Positions 34,918 to 44,194 are shown, numbered from the stretch's first letter. The stretch: DNA of 64,000 nt from Gordonia gummivorans (GCF_022513585.1 NZ_JAKWBF010000019.1:1-64000), one strand, 5' to 3'. Program-made: numbers and translations. Notes: generated by a model from the letters alone, not told the origin.

Positions 34918-35397
34918 TCAGCGCCGTACGAAGGTGAGCAGCGCGCCACCCGCAGCGATCACCAGGCAGCCGACGACCGCCACGTACACGCCTGCCCCCG
35001 ACGCGGAGATGCCGTCGGGTACCACCGCCAACGACACCAATGCTCCGCTGAGAGCCGACAGGACGGTCACCATCGCGACCGGACGCGTCTCGTCGATCGT
35101 CCGCCCGCAGACCAGGCCGACGACGATCGTCACCACCAACACGACCGCCAGCACCGGCAACAGATGCAGGAGACTCAAGTCGACGTCGTACCCGGATTCG
35201 CTCGCACCGCCCCACCCGGTGATGGCGACCGACGCGTCGACGTCGGGTCGATACCAGACCAGACCGTAGGAGATGGCGACCAGCAGGGCCCCCGCGGCGG
35301 CGACCACAGCACCCGGGGTGCGCCACAGGGGCCGTGCCGATGGGTGGAGAAAGCCGGGCGTGGTTACCTCATCGGACCGACGATCCGTCTGTGTCAT
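34918..35397 (-). CDS. Small four-helix membrane protein of unknown function
   Basis: The frame is open to 35553, but the ATG at 35397 is chosen, giving 159 residues; purine-rich GGGAGCGAGGGA is upstream. Four hydrophobic segments (about residues 30-48, 77-98, 107-126 and 131-153) follow a charged N-terminus. It may match Rv0513 by position. No function is recognised. A GC-rich GCCGGC-type run lies just past its stop at 34898-34917. Confidence 0.6.
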   Translation of the reverse strand: MTQTDRRSDEVTTPGFLHPSARPLWRTPGAVVAAAGALLVAISYGLVWYRPDVDASVAITGWGGASESGYDVDLSLLHLLPVLAVVLVVTIVVGLVCGRTIDETRPVAMVTVLSALSGALVSLAVVPDGISASGAGVYVAVVGCLVIAAGGALLTFVRR

Positions 35398-35578
35398 GGC
35401 CGGTCCCTCGCTCCCTGGTGCTACCCGGATGACCTGGTCGATTGGCCGAGTCAAACACGCGGTGGATCGGCTGTCGACGCGGAGACCGCACCCGGGCGCC
35501 AAGACAGACCGAACGAATGACAGTGCGAAGCCGCATCCTCCCAGGTTGCGCACAGGTGCCGTTCATTACCCTGGTGGC

Positions 35579-36406
35579 ATGTCTGCACCGTTCGACCCGA
35601 CGTCCGGGGGGTCTGCCGGGCCGGGGGACTCCGGTGCGCCGGTTCGTCCGAAGCTGCCCGACTCCATCAAGATCGCGTCCGAATTGTGGATCGTCGTGGT
35701 CCTGGGGCAGATCGTCGCGTTCTTCGCCCAGTCCTCGGCACTCGCGAAGTCGATTCGCGACTCGGTGCACGAGGGGTCGGCGGGTGTCCCGGCCGACCAA
35801 CTCGAATTCATGACGTCGACCGGCTTCATCGTCGCCCTTCTGATCGGGGTGGCCGTGGTGCTCTCCGTGCTGCCGCTCGTCTTTGTCTTCTTCACCCGTC
35901 GTGGCCACGGATGGGCGCGGGTGATCGCGTCGGCGATGGGCGTGTACGTCACGGTCGACCTGCTCTTGGCCTTCTTCTCCGACCGCGACCCGGTCTGGTC
36001 CATGGTGCCGACGGTGATCAGCGGCGTCGCCGCCATCGGGGCGACGATCCTGTTGATGCGCCCGGAATCGGACAAGTACTGCCGCGCGATGGCCGAGTTC
36101 CGCAAACCGCGACCGGTCCTCGGGCCACCGAGTCCGTATCCCTATCCCTATCCGCCGGCCGGGTACTCACCCCAGCCCCCGTACCCACCCCAGTACGGCC
36201 CGGGACCTCCGCAACCGCAGGTGCCACCGCAGACACCGCCGTATGGTGACGGAGGACCTGTCACCCGGGACGATCAATCGGCATCCGATCACGACGTGGC
36301 CGGCCGCGATAACAGGGCGAGCGAAGCGACGGGGAATTACTCCAGGGCGAGCGAAGCGACGGGGAACCAGACAGACGAAGGACGGCGAGCAAGTGACCAA
36401 TCCTGA
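35579..36406 (+). CDS. Membrane protein with Pro/Tyr-rich tail and RASEATGN repeats
   Basis: The 275-residue protein starts at ATG 35579. Four hydrophobic segments lie between residues 35 and 165, followed by a cytoplasmic-type Pro/Tyr/Gln-rich region (YPYPYPPAGY onward). The C-terminal tail contains two copies of RASEATGN, encoded by a dispersed-type 24-bp repeat. Its last 14 bases overlap the next gene. Function is unknown; the Pro-rich tail suggests protein-protein contacts. Confidence 0.65.
   Translation: MSAPFDPTSGGSAGPGDSGAPVRPKLPDSIKIASELWIVVVLGQIVAFFAQSSALAKSIRDSVHEGSAGVPADQLEFMTSTGFIVALLIGVAVVLSVLPLVFVFFTRRGHGWARVIASAMGVYVTVDLLLAFFSDRDPVWSMVPTVISGVAAIGATILLMRPESDKYCRAMAEFRKPRPVLGPPSPYPYPYPPAGYSPQPPYPPQYGPGPPQPQVPPQTPPYGDGGPVTRDDQSASDHDVAGRDNRASEATGNYSRASEATGNQTDEGRRASDQS
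36313..36366 (+). repeat. 30-bp-spaced coding repeat (RASEATGN), two copies
   Basis: CAGGGCGAGCGAAGCGACGG plus GGAA occurs at 36313-36336 and 36343-36366, exactly ten codons apart. The GAGCGAAGCGA core is shared with the 31973 and 48761 repeats, so this is another dispersed element read as protein. Confidence 0.75.
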
Positions 36407-36842
36407 TCCGGCACAACGACCCAAACTCGTGGTCTGGGCCTACCGGTGCTGGGTGACCGGCGGTGCGTTGCTGGTTCTGCTCGGTGTCGGTTTCGTCATC
36501 CTCGGTGCGGTGTCGTCGATGTCGACGCTGGGACCGGTGGCCGTCGGCGTGCTCGTCGCGATCGTCGGTGTCGCCGACATTCTGATGGGGTCCAAAGCGT
36601 TTGTCGGTGATGCGCGTTGGCGGTCGTCGCTGGCCGCGTTGACCCTCGTGGTGGTCGCGATGCTGCTGGTCATCAGCTTCCTCGCGCCGCTTCTCGCGTT
36701 CGCACTCCTGGCCGGCATCATTGCGCTGTTCGGGTCGCTGCTCGCGTACCGGCCGGAGTCGGAGTCCTGGTACACCGGCGAGCCGATCCCGGAGCCCGTC
36801 AAGAAGAACCTGCAGAAGAAGCCGCGGCGGAAGAGCGCGTGA
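36393..36842 (+). CDS. Small membrane protein of unknown function
   Basis: The GTG at 36393 with GAAGGA upstream gives 149 residues. Four hydrophobic segments occupy residues 12-125, with the tail QKKPRRKSA basic. It overlaps both neighbours: 14 bases with the preceding gene and a GTGA with the next. The tight packing of three membrane-protein genes points to a common envelope function, which cannot be named from sequence. Confidence 0.65.
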   Translation: MTNPDPAQRPKLVVWAYRCWVTGGALLVLLGVGFVILGAVSSMSTLGPVAVGVLVAIVGVADILMGSKAFVGDARWRSSLAALTLVVVAMLLVISFLAPLLAFALLAGIIALFGSLLAYRPESESWYTGEPIPEPVKKNLQKKPRRKSA

Positions 36843-37375
36843 GCGACGCCGAGCCCGACGATCGGGCCGAGGACGAGAACGAGGACCCGGGGGACGTGCT
36901 CTTCTACGAGCCCGGCGGCAGTTGGTGGGTGGTGTCGATCGGCCCGTTGTTGGTGATCGCGGTCCTGGTTCTCGAGATCACCGGACCGGGCAGCGTGCAC
37001 TGGCCGGTGCTGCTCATCTTCCTGGTGATCCTGGTCGGCTTCTCGATGGTTCAGGTCACCGCCGCCCGACGCCACGTCAGCGTCGAACTCACCGAGACGA
37101 CGCTCCGGCAGGGTGCGCAAACCATCCGCCTCGACGACATCGCCAAGATCTACCCGCCCAACCACGGCGCGGTGCCCGAGGACTGGGAGAGCGCCCCGGC
37201 GCTCGGCGAACTCCACGGCGTACCGCGTCGACGCAAGGGTGTCGGCGTCAAGCTGAAGTCCGGGACGGTGAATCAGGCCTGGGCGCGCAACGTCGATCGC
37301 TTTCGCTCCGAACTGAACGATGCGCATACCGCCGTGCGGCTGGGCATTCCGCCCAAGGGGAGTTCCGACGACTGA
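36839..37375 (+). CDS. DUF3093-like membrane protein
   Basis: The GTG at 36839 overlaps the previous stop. The 178-residue protein has an acidic N-terminus, two hydrophobic segments (about 30-75, with FYEPGGSWWVVSIGP) and a soluble C-terminal domain with VSVELTETTLRQGAQTIRLDDIAKIYPPNHG. The pattern resembles DUF3093 membrane proteins, although the match is from memory. A 35-bp palindrome after the stop probably ends the operon. Confidence 0.55.
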   Translation: MSDAEPDDRAEDENEDPGDVLFYEPGGSWWVVSIGPLLVIAVLVLEITGPGSVHWPVLLIFLVILVGFSMVQVTAARRHVSVELTETTLRQGAQTIRLDDIAKIYPPNHGAVPEDWESAPALGELHGVPRRRKGVGVKLKSGTVNQAWARNVDRFRSELNDAHTAVRLGIPPKGSSDD

Positions 37376-37409
37376 CCCGACGACTTTGGCTGGCTGTCCA
37401 CTCATCCGT

Positions 37410-37444
37410 TTGAAGTTGGGTCCGGATTCCGGACCCAACTTCAA
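37410..37444. terminator. 35-bp near-perfect palindrome between convergent genes
   Basis: Arms of 17 bp (37410-37426 and 37428-37444), starting TTGAAGTTGGGTCCGG, pair perfectly around one base. It sits between the stops of a plus-strand membrane gene and the minus-strand acyl-CoA oxidase gene, so it probably serves as a bidirectional terminator although there is no T-tract. Confidence 0.65.
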
Positions 37445-37475
37445 GCCGATCGTCCGGCGCCTTGGCGCCGTCGCC

Positions 37476-39500
37476 TCAGCCGTGCTCGAGCATCGGTGCG
37501 GCGAGGAGGCTTTCCGGAATGCCGAAGGCGTCCACCAGGGTTCGGGCGTGTGGTCGGAGTTCCTGGCACAGGGTGTTCACGCCCCGCCGGATCGCCTTGG
37601 CCCGCTCCACCGAGATGTGCCGGTGCATGAGGAACCAGCCCATGTCCTCTTCGAGGGCGGAGTAGACGAACAGGTCGCACACCTTGCCGAGGAGCTCAGC
37701 CGCCGACCGTGAGTCGCAGTCGTTGATCGCCTCGATAAAGGCCTCGAGCACAACGCGTTCGGTGTGTGCCTGCCCGACCTTCAGCAGATGATCTTGCGCG
37801 TTGTTGAACACCTCGAACGCGTCGTTGTCGTCGTCGAGGGCCCTACGCAAACGCTGCGCGCACGTGCGAATGAGGTGATCTTCGCGGTTGCGGAACAACC
37901 GGATCTGCGTGCCGCGGTTGGTGAGATTCGACTTCTCGGTGTCCTCGTCGGAACTCTCCAGCAGGGTTTGCACCACCTGCCGGACCGCGGTTTTCTCGAC
38001 CACCACGTCGCGCGCCATCCCGACCACGAACCGTACCCAGCCGCCCGCCGAAAGTCCCTGCACGTCATCGGAATACGATGACAACAACTCCTTGGCGACG
38101 AGCTGCGTCATCACCGTGTTGTCGCCCTCGAACGTGGTGAAAACGTCGATGTCGCCGCGGATGATCGACAGCTGGTTTTCGTCGAGATAGCCCGCTCCAC
38201 CACAGGCTTCGCGACTGACGTTCACGGCGTTCGACGCATGCCAGGTGGCATACGCCTTCAGCCCGGCGGCGTCGGACTCGAGTTGACGCTGCCGCCCGGC
38301 ATCCGAATCGTCGGGCGAGTTGCTCTGCACCTCGTGCAACTCGGCCACGATCTCGTTCTGCGCAAACGCGATCGCGTAGGATTTCGCTATGAGCGGCAAC
38401 AACTTTCGCTGATGGCCGAGGTAGTCCATGACGATGATCTCGTCGGTCTCCTCGGGTGCCTCGAACTGCTTGCGGATCAGGCCGTAGCGCGTCGCCATGG
38501 TCAGGGCCTTGCGCCCCGCGGCGCCGGCCGTCGCGGCGACGCTCACGCGTCCGCGGATCAGGGTGCCGAGCATCGTGAAGAAGCGCCGGTTGGGGTTCTC
38601 GATCGGCGACGTGTACGTGCCGTCGGCCTCGACATCGGCGTACCGATTGAGCAGATTCTCCGCGGGGATGCGCACGTTGTCGAAGACGATGCGCCCGTTG
38701 TCCACACCGGCCAGGCCGCCCTTGTAGCCGCAGTCGCTGGTGGTGATCCCCGGCCGGTCGTTGCCGTCCTCGTCGCGGATCTCGACCACAAAGCAGTGCA
38801 CGCCTTTGCTTTCCGGCTCCTCACCCGGGCCCGCGGTGATGAGTTGCGCGAACACTGCGGCGTATCGCGCATGCAGGGCGGCGCCGCCGATGTAGTCCTT
38901 GCGCGCGGCCGCCTTGGTCGAGTGGATGACGAACTCGCGGGTGTCGCGGTCGTAGGTTGCGGTGGTGTCAAGTGCCTGGACGTTGGAGCCGTGCCCGGTC
39001 TCGGTCATGGCGAAGCAGCCGAGAACGTCGAGATCGATGATTCCCTTGACGTAGCGCTCGTGATGCCTTGCGGTGCCCAGGTTTTCGACCGCCCCGCCGA
39101 ACAGGCCCCATTGCACGCCGGCCTTCACCATCAGCGACAGGTCGGCATAGCCGAGCATCTCGATCGCCGTGATCGACGCGCCGACGTCGCCGGTCCCGCC
39201 ATGATCCGACGCGAAACCGGCCGACGCGAACCCCTGACCCGACAGTTCCTTCAGTTCTTCGAGCATCCGTGTCCGCGCCTCGTCGAGCGTGCGCGACGGA
39301 TCGGGGAGCAGATCGGCCCGGTCGGAACGCTCACGCACCATGTCGCGGGTGGACCGCCACCGCCCGTCGAGTGCGTACCGTAGGTTCTCCACCAGTAGGG
39401 CGCGTTCGTCGGCCGACAGATCGTCGTCGGGAGAAACCGTGGCTACATCGTTCGGAACGTCGGCGTCGTCGGGTGTGGCGGTTTCGGTAGGCATACTCAT
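37476..39500 (-). CDS. Acyl-CoA oxidase/dehydrogenase-like flavoprotein
   Basis: At 674 residues it is longer than ordinary acyl-CoA dehydrogenases and matches acyl-CoA oxidase-like proteins. The FAD-binding block reads CFAMTETGHGSNVQAL (about 172-187), and the catalytic glutamate is expected in FTTFEGDNTVMTQL (near 448). The C-terminal 200 residues form the second oxidase helical domain. It would introduce the trans-2 double bond in a fatty acyl-CoA, perhaps passing electrons to oxygen. It lies by itself, convergent with the membrane-protein operon; the LuxR gene is upstream on the same strand. Confidence 0.8.
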   Translation of the reverse strand: MSMPTETATPDDADVPNDVATVSPDDDLSADERALLVENLRYALDGRWRSTRDMVRERSDRADLLPDPSRTLDEARTRMLEELKELSGQGFASAGFASDHGGTGDVGASITAIEMLGYADLSLMVKAGVQWGLFGGAVENLGTARHHERYVKGIIDLDVLGCFAMTETGHGSNVQALDTTATYDRDTREFVIHSTKAAARKDYIGGAALHARYAAVFAQLITAGPGEEPESKGVHCFVVEIRDEDGNDRPGITTSDCGYKGGLAGVDNGRIVFDNVRIPAENLLNRYADVEADGTYTSPIENPNRRFFTMLGTLIRGRVSVAATAGAAGRKALTMATRYGLIRKQFEAPEETDEIIVMDYLGHQRKLLPLIAKSYAIAFAQNEIVAELHEVQSNSPDDSDAGRQRQLESDAAGLKAYATWHASNAVNVSREACGGAGYLDENQLSIIRGDIDVFTTFEGDNTVMTQLVAKELLSSYSDDVQGLSAGGWVRFVVGMARDVVVEKTAVRQVVQTLLESSDEDTEKSNLTNRGTQIRLFRNREDHLIRTCAQRLRRALDDDNDAFEVFNNAQDHLLKVGQAHTERVVLEAFIEAINDCDSRSAAELLGKVCDLFVYSALEEDMGWFLMHRHISVERAKAIRRGVNTLCQELRPHARTLVDAFGIPESLLAAPMLEHG

Positions 39501-39541
39501 GACCCCACGTTACGTATGGCGTGCCTGCCGCGTGGCAACCT

Positions 39542-40390
39542 TCAGGGCAGAAGTCCCTGACGTCGTGCTTCGACCACCGCCGCGCGCCGGTTGTGCACGC
39601 CGAGCTTCCCCATCAGATTGCGCACGTAGGCCTTGACCGTCTCCGGCGCAAGACCCAGGCGGTCGGCGATCTCACGGTTGGGGCACCCAAGAGACAGGTG
39701 CGCCAGAACGTCATGTTCCCGTGCGGACAGTTGGGCGGCGGCGGGATTGGTTTCGCCGAGTCCGGCGAGCCGAAGCTCGATCCCGCGCAGCCGCTCGGCG
39801 AGGGCGGGGTCGGTGGTCGACTCCGCGATCGACCGCAGCTCCAGGTAGCTCTCCACGATGCCCTCGGCGACCGCCGGTGCGACCGTCGGGCCCCGTTGAC
39901 TCCGATCCTGCTCGATGAGCGCGACGCGGCGGTCGACCTCGTCTCGGATCTCGATCTCCCGCGCCAGCTGCGACGCGGCGTTCACCACGCGGGTGATCGC
40001 GGCGTCGCCGATCGGATCCGGGCTGCGCAACCCGCCGTAGAGCAGCGCCCTGGTCCGGCCTGCGACCACGGCCGGGGCGGCGACCAGCGACTGGATGCCT
40101 TCGGAGGCCACCTCGACGTCGTACTCGTGGGTGATCTCCGTCGAGTTGGCGTAGTCGACGACGGCGCCGGCACGACGCTCGTCGATGGCACGACCGCCCA
40201 GGCCACAGCGTGTGCTGATCACGAGATCGCGCAGGTTGCCCGTGCGGGTCCCGACAAATCCCGACAGGACCAGGTCGCGTCCCCGCACCACCCCACCGAA
40301 ATGCACCGGAAGTTGCGTCGCCCGTTGCCCGGCCCGCAACGCGGCGCGCATCGCATCTTCGTCGCTGGGCCGCCACACGTCGTCGTGCAT
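39542..40390 (-). CDS. GAF-LuxR family transcriptional regulator
   Basis: The 282-residue protein has a GAF-like sensor domain (about 20-150) and a C-terminal LuxR helix-turn-helix (LSAREHDVLAHLSLGCPNREIADRLGLAPETVKAYVRNLMGKLGV, about 222-266). Such regulators often control neighbouring acyl-CoA genes. It is divergent from the FadD gene with 115 bases between, which include a C5/G5 inverted repeat. Ligand is unknown. Confidence 0.82.
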   Translation of the reverse strand: MHDDVWRPSDEDAMRAALRAGQRATQLPVHFGGVVRGRDLVLSGFVGTRTGNLRDLVISTRCGLGGRAIDERRAGAVVDYANSTEITHEYDVEVASEGIQSLVAAPAVVAGRTRALLYGGLRSPDPIGDAAITRVVNAASQLAREIEIRDEVDRRVALIEQDRSQRGPTVAPAVAEGIVESYLELRSIAESTTDPALAERLRGIELRLAGLGETNPAAAQLSAREHDVLAHLSLGCPNREIADRLGLAPETVKAYVRNLMGKLGVHNRRAAVVEARRQGLLP

Positions 40391-40411
40391 GGCGTCACCT
40401 CCGTGCCGATC

Positions 40412-40427
40412 ACCCCCATTCGGGGGT
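40412..40427. promoter_or_regulatory. ACCCCC-attc-GGGGGT inverted repeat upstream of luxR/fadD
   Basis: A perfect 6-bp inverted repeat around attc lies 22 bases upstream of the LuxR start and 79 bases before fadD. It could be the LuxR operator or part of its promoter; no direct evidence. Confidence 0.4.
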
Positions 40428-40505
40428 AGTGATGCTTCCAGTGTGATCCATACCGTCGGACATGGACAGTTGTGACGGTCAGATCAAGAGCACAGGAGAG
40501 CAAGC

Positions 40506-42194
40506 ATGTCGGCCCCTACCACCCAGCCCGCAAACGATGCCGACCGATCGGCTGTGTTCACGACCGGCGACTGGGGACTGGCAAACCGCTCGGAACTGAG
40601 TCCGCTGCGCTTCCTCGAACGCTCCGCCGCGGTGTTCGGCGACCGCGAGGCGATCGTCTACGGCGAGCGCACCTACAGCTACGCCGAGTTCGCCGACGAG
40701 GTGCAGCGGCTCGCTCGCGTGCTGCGGGCCACGATCGCGCCCGGCGACCGCGTCGCCTACCTGACGCCGAACATCCCCGAGATGCTGATCGCGCACTTCG
40801 CCGTGCCGTTGGCCGGTGGGGTGCTCGTCGCGCTGAACTCGCGACTGGCCGGCCCGGAGTTGGTGTACATCCTCAACCATTCCGGGGCCACGGCCCTCTA
40901 CTTCGACGCCGAGTTCCGCCACACGGTCGCCGCCATCGCCGGTCAGTTGCCGGAGCTCGCCACGGTCATCGAGATCACCGACCCCGAGTTCGGTCCGACG
41001 CCGGGCCCCGTCGACGCGTCGGGCATCCCCGGTCTCGTCGCCTACGCGGATCATCTTGCGGCTGCCGACGACCTGGACCCGACACCGCTGCCGTGGACGG
41101 TCGGCGACGAGAACACCGTGATCTCGATCAACTACACCTCGGGCACCACCGGAAAACCCAAGGGCGTCATGTACACCCACCGCGGTGCCTACCTCAATTC
41201 GTTCGGTGAGACCTTCCACAACCAGTTCACCGGCACCACCCGCTACCTGTGGACGCTGCCGATGTTCCACTGCAACGGCTGGTGTACCCCGTGGGCGGTG
41301 ACCGCCGCCGCTGGCACCCACATCTGTCTGCGCGCCGTCCGCGCCGACGCCGTGTGGGATGCCATCGACGATCTCGGCGCCACACATATGTGCGGTGCGC
41401 CGACCGTGTGCACGACGATCGTCGGATCGCCGCGTGCCCACCGCGTCGACCGGCCGTTGCGCATCACGACGGCCGGGGCGCCGCCGTCGCCGACGGTCAT
41501 CGGCCATCTCGAGGCGATCGGGATCACCGTCGTCCACGTCTACGGACTGACCGAGGTGTACGGCCCGTACACGATCTGCGAGTACCAGCAGGCGTGGGAC
41601 GACCTCGCGCCCGACGAGCGGGCCGCCAAACTGTCGCGGCAGGGTGTCGGGATGCTGCAGGCCGAGAATGCGCGCGTCGTCGAACGCGATCGGGTGCCGC
41701 TCGTCGATGTTGCGGCCGACGGCGAGACTATGGGCGAGATCGTGCTGCGGGGCAACAACGTGATGGCGGGGTATTTCCAGAATCCGGAGGCCACCGCCGA
41801 GGCGTTCGCGGGTGGTTGGTTCCATTCCGGCGATCTCGGCGTCATGCATCCCGACGGCTACATCCAGCTCAAGGACCGTGCCAAGGACATCATCATCTCC
41901 GGTGGTGAGAACATCTCGACGGTCGAGGTCGAACAGGCACTGGTGAGCCATGACGCGGTGCTCGACGTCGCCGTCATCGGCGTCCCCGACGAGAAGTGGG
42001 GCGAGCGACCGAGAGCGTATGTGCTTGTGCGGCAGGGAGAATCGCTGTCCAAGGACGATCTGATCGCACACGCCCGGCGACTGCTGGCCGGCTACAAGGT
42101 TCCGCGCGACATCGTCTTCGCCGAGGATCTGCCACGCACACCCACTGGGAAGGTGCTCAAGTTCGAGCTGCGCCAGGAGGCCACCCAGAGCTGA
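40506..42194 (+). CDS. Long-chain/medium-chain acyl-CoA synthetase (FadD type)
   Basis: The 562-residue ligase has AGGAGAG upstream. Motifs: INYTSGTTGKPKGVMYTH (P-loop, about 209-226), VYGLTEVYG, WFHSGDLGV, KDIIISGGENIS and the catalytic lysine in RTPTGKVLK. It activates a fatty or other carboxylic acid as acyl-CoA. It is flanked by an oxidase, a TetR and an acyl-CoA dehydrogenase, consistent with beta-oxidation of a particular acid. Divergent LuxR regulator suggests induction by substrate. Confidence 0.87.
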   Translation: MSAPTTQPANDADRSAVFTTGDWGLANRSELSPLRFLERSAAVFGDREAIVYGERTYSYAEFADEVQRLARVLRATIAPGDRVAYLTPNIPEMLIAHFAVPLAGGVLVALNSRLAGPELVYILNHSGATALYFDAEFRHTVAAIAGQLPELATVIEITDPEFGPTPGPVDASGIPGLVAYADHLAAADDLDPTPLPWTVGDENTVISINYTSGTTGKPKGVMYTHRGAYLNSFGETFHNQFTGTTRYLWTLPMFHCNGWCTPWAVTAAAGTHICLRAVRADAVWDAIDDLGATHMCGAPTVCTTIVGSPRAHRVDRPLRITTAGAPPSPTVIGHLEAIGITVVHVYGLTEVYGPYTICEYQQAWDDLAPDERAAKLSRQGVGMLQAENARVVERDRVPLVDVAADGETMGEIVLRGNNVMAGYFQNPEATAEAFAGGWFHSGDLGVMHPDGYIQLKDRAKDIIISGGENISTVEVEQALVSHDAVLDVAVIGVPDEKWGERPRAYVLVRQGESLSKDDLIAHARRLLAGYKVPRDIVFAEDLPRTPTGKVLKFELRQEATQS

Positions 42195-42208
42195 GTCCGG
42201 ACAGCGGC

Positions 42209-43309
42209 TCAGGTGTTGCGGTTCGTTCGTACGTGGTCGACGAAGCCGGGCGGCATCATGTCGGCCGGAATGGTCAGCACTGGTGTGCGGCCGTGACACA
42301 GATCGATCGCGGCGCGGGTTTCGCGGATCCTGGTGACGTCGGCGAGCGACACCGACGTCGCCACCGTGCCGTAGGTGGCTTCCACTCGATCGGGTGAGTA
42401 CCGGACGTACAGCTGTGCCCCCACGGGCATCAGTCGCCGAAGGCGGGCGAACAGTTGCCAATACGAGGTCGCCAGCACACCGACGAAAACGACTGCGCCG
42501 ATGACCGGAGCGGACACCAGGATTCCCGCGCCTTCGGCATCGTCGATGATCGCCCACGCGACGAGGATCGCCACGGCGACCACGCACAGCACCAGCGACG
42601 AACCGGTGAACGTCGCGCGGACGAGGCGCATCGGCAGCCCCCGGTCGGCGACCATCGTCGCCACGGTCGTACCGTCGGCGTCGTTGACGATCCGCGCCGA
42701 GCCTGGCCCGTCGACACCGGCGTGTTCGGCACCGGACCCTTGAGCCCCGGCGTCGCCCGGCCGATGAACCGCCCTGATCTCCCGATGCCGTTGCACGATG
42801 CCCTCGGCCACCTCGTTTGGGACCAATTCGCGGGGAATGATCAGGACCGGTTGCCCGGCAACGAATGCCACGAGATGGGTTCGGCTCACCCGGATGCGGT
42901 CGAGTTCGGACAAGCGCAACCGCGTGTGGATGCCGTCGGCGCCATAACCGATCCAGTCGGCGCCGAACTCCGAGGTGAGCAGCGTGCCGTCGGGAATCAG
43001 CGTGCGCACTTGGCGGAGCGTCATCCACCACATCAGGACCAGCATCGGGAGGGTGATGACGCCGCCCACGATGACGCCGAGAACCATGGCCAGCGCCCAG
43101 TCGAGCAGGGTGTCGAAACCAGGGGAATTCCCGAGGGCGACGGTGGAAAGACTCAGGATCAAACCCGCCACGACGATGGCCGGAATCAGCCAGCGCGCCC
43201 GGCGGGCGACGGTGTGGGTCGCGAGGCGTCGGGCGACCGAACGGTCGGCGATCATCGAGGTCTGGACCCCGCCGTCGGGCAGAATCGAATGGGGATGCGG
43301 AACAACCAT
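42209..43309 (-). CDS. Membrane protein with two similar halves
   Basis: The frame runs to 43477, but the ATG at 43309 gives 366 residues and a better N-terminus; a later ATG at 43255 is possible. Each half has two hydrophobic segments and a soluble part beginning PDGTLLTSEFGADWIGYGADGI or PVGAQLYVRYSPDRVEATYG, then a similar strand pattern and VLIIPRELVPNEV or VLTIPADMMPPGF, so the protein is an internal duplication. The design recalls YcxB-like proteins. Function is not known. Confidence 0.6.
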   Translation of the reverse strand: MVVPHPHSILPDGGVQTSMIADRSVARRLATHTVARRARWLIPAIVVAGLILSLSTVALGNSPGFDTLLDWALAMVLGVIVGGVITLPMLVLMWWMTLRQVRTLIPDGTLLTSEFGADWIGYGADGIHTRLRLSELDRIRVSRTHLVAFVAGQPVLIIPRELVPNEVAEGIVQRHREIRAVHRPGDAGAQGSGAEHAGVDGPGSARIVNDADGTTVATMVADRGLPMRLVRATFTGSSLVLCVVAVAILVAWAIIDDAEGAGILVSAPVIGAVVFVGVLATSYWQLFARLRRLMPVGAQLYVRYSPDRVEATYGTVATSVSLADVTRIRETRAAIDLCHGRTPVLTIPADMMPPGFVDHVRTNRNT

Positions 43310-43475
43310 TTTCGGTGGGCCTCGGCGCACTGGTGAACGCGGCTCGGGACGTGACGAGTCGGCACCCCCGAACCGAACCGCCCGGGTTCGGGCGATACAG
43401 CGACTCAGCGTAATGGATGACCGATCTGACCCGTCTTCGACGATGGTCAGGCCGCCGCAGGCAATACTGGGTGAC

Positions 43476-44177
43476 ATGGCACCGAGTGACGCGGACTTTC
43501 GGACGCTGGTCGTGGCGGAGTCGATTCGGTTGTTCTCCGAGGGCGGCTACGAGTCGACGACGGTCGAGCAGATCGCGGCCGCCGCGGGCATCTCGCGGCG
43601 CACGTTCTTTCGGCAGTTCGGGTCCAAGGAAGACGTTATCTTCGCCGATCACGAGGCGCTGTTGACGCAGGTCGACGAGTACCTTGCCGCCGTCGTCGAC
43701 GATCCGTGGTCGGCCGTGTGCACCGCCGCCGAGCTGGTTTTCGCGCATTTCTCGGGCGATCGGACGCTCGCGCTGCGGCGTCTGCAGGTGGTACAGGAGG
43801 TGCCGGCGCTGCGCGATCGCGAGCTCGTTACCACCTACCGCTACCAGCGGTTGTTCGAGGACTTCCTGCGCAACCGCAGGCCCGACGAGCCGCCGGTGCG
43901 CGTCGTCGCCTATGTGTCCGCGGTGACCGCGGCCCACAACTACCTGCTCCGACGCATGATCCGCGGCGACGCCGACGCCACCGCCGAACGGCTGCGCAGT
44001 GAACTCGCGCGCGTGCGGGCGGCACTCGGTGCCGGTGCGGCCCCGACCGTCGAGACTCCTGCCGACGCGGTGGTCAGCGTCGTCACCTATCCGGCCGGCA
44101 CCCCCGTCGCCGACATCGCGCGTCGAGTCGCCGAACAACTGGGCGAGGCAGGGCCCGGTAACGGACAATCGGAGTAG
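43476..44177 (+). CDS. TetR family regulator of the acyl-CoA dehydrogenase
   Basis: ATG 43476 gives 233 residues. N-terminal helix-turn-helix spans about 10-55 (ESTTVEQIAAAAGISRRTFFRQF). The ligand domain is long. It lies 86 bases before the acyl-CoA dehydrogenase on the same strand, and the gap holds two copies of an 18-bp dyad-containing repeat, its probable operators. It is divergent from the duplicated membrane gene. Confidence 0.82.
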   Translation: MAPSDADFRTLVVAESIRLFSEGGYESTTVEQIAAAAGISRRTFFRQFGSKEDVIFADHEALLTQVDEYLAAVVDDPWSAVCTAAELVFAHFSGDRTLALRRLQVVQEVPALRDRELVTTYRYQRLFEDFLRNRRPDEPPVRVVAYVSAVTAAHNYLLRRMIRGDADATAERLRSELARVRAALGAGAAPTVETPADAVVSVVTYPAGTPVADIARRVAEQLGEAGPGNGQSE

Positions 44178-44194
44178 GCCACATCAGATTGACA

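Noticed and set aside
40479..44168. 1229-codon open frame on the minus strand
   Set aside because: It runs antisense through fadD and TetR and in another frame through the duplicated membrane protein. Its Arg/Gly/Asp-rich translation has no domain; it is a by-product of high GC.
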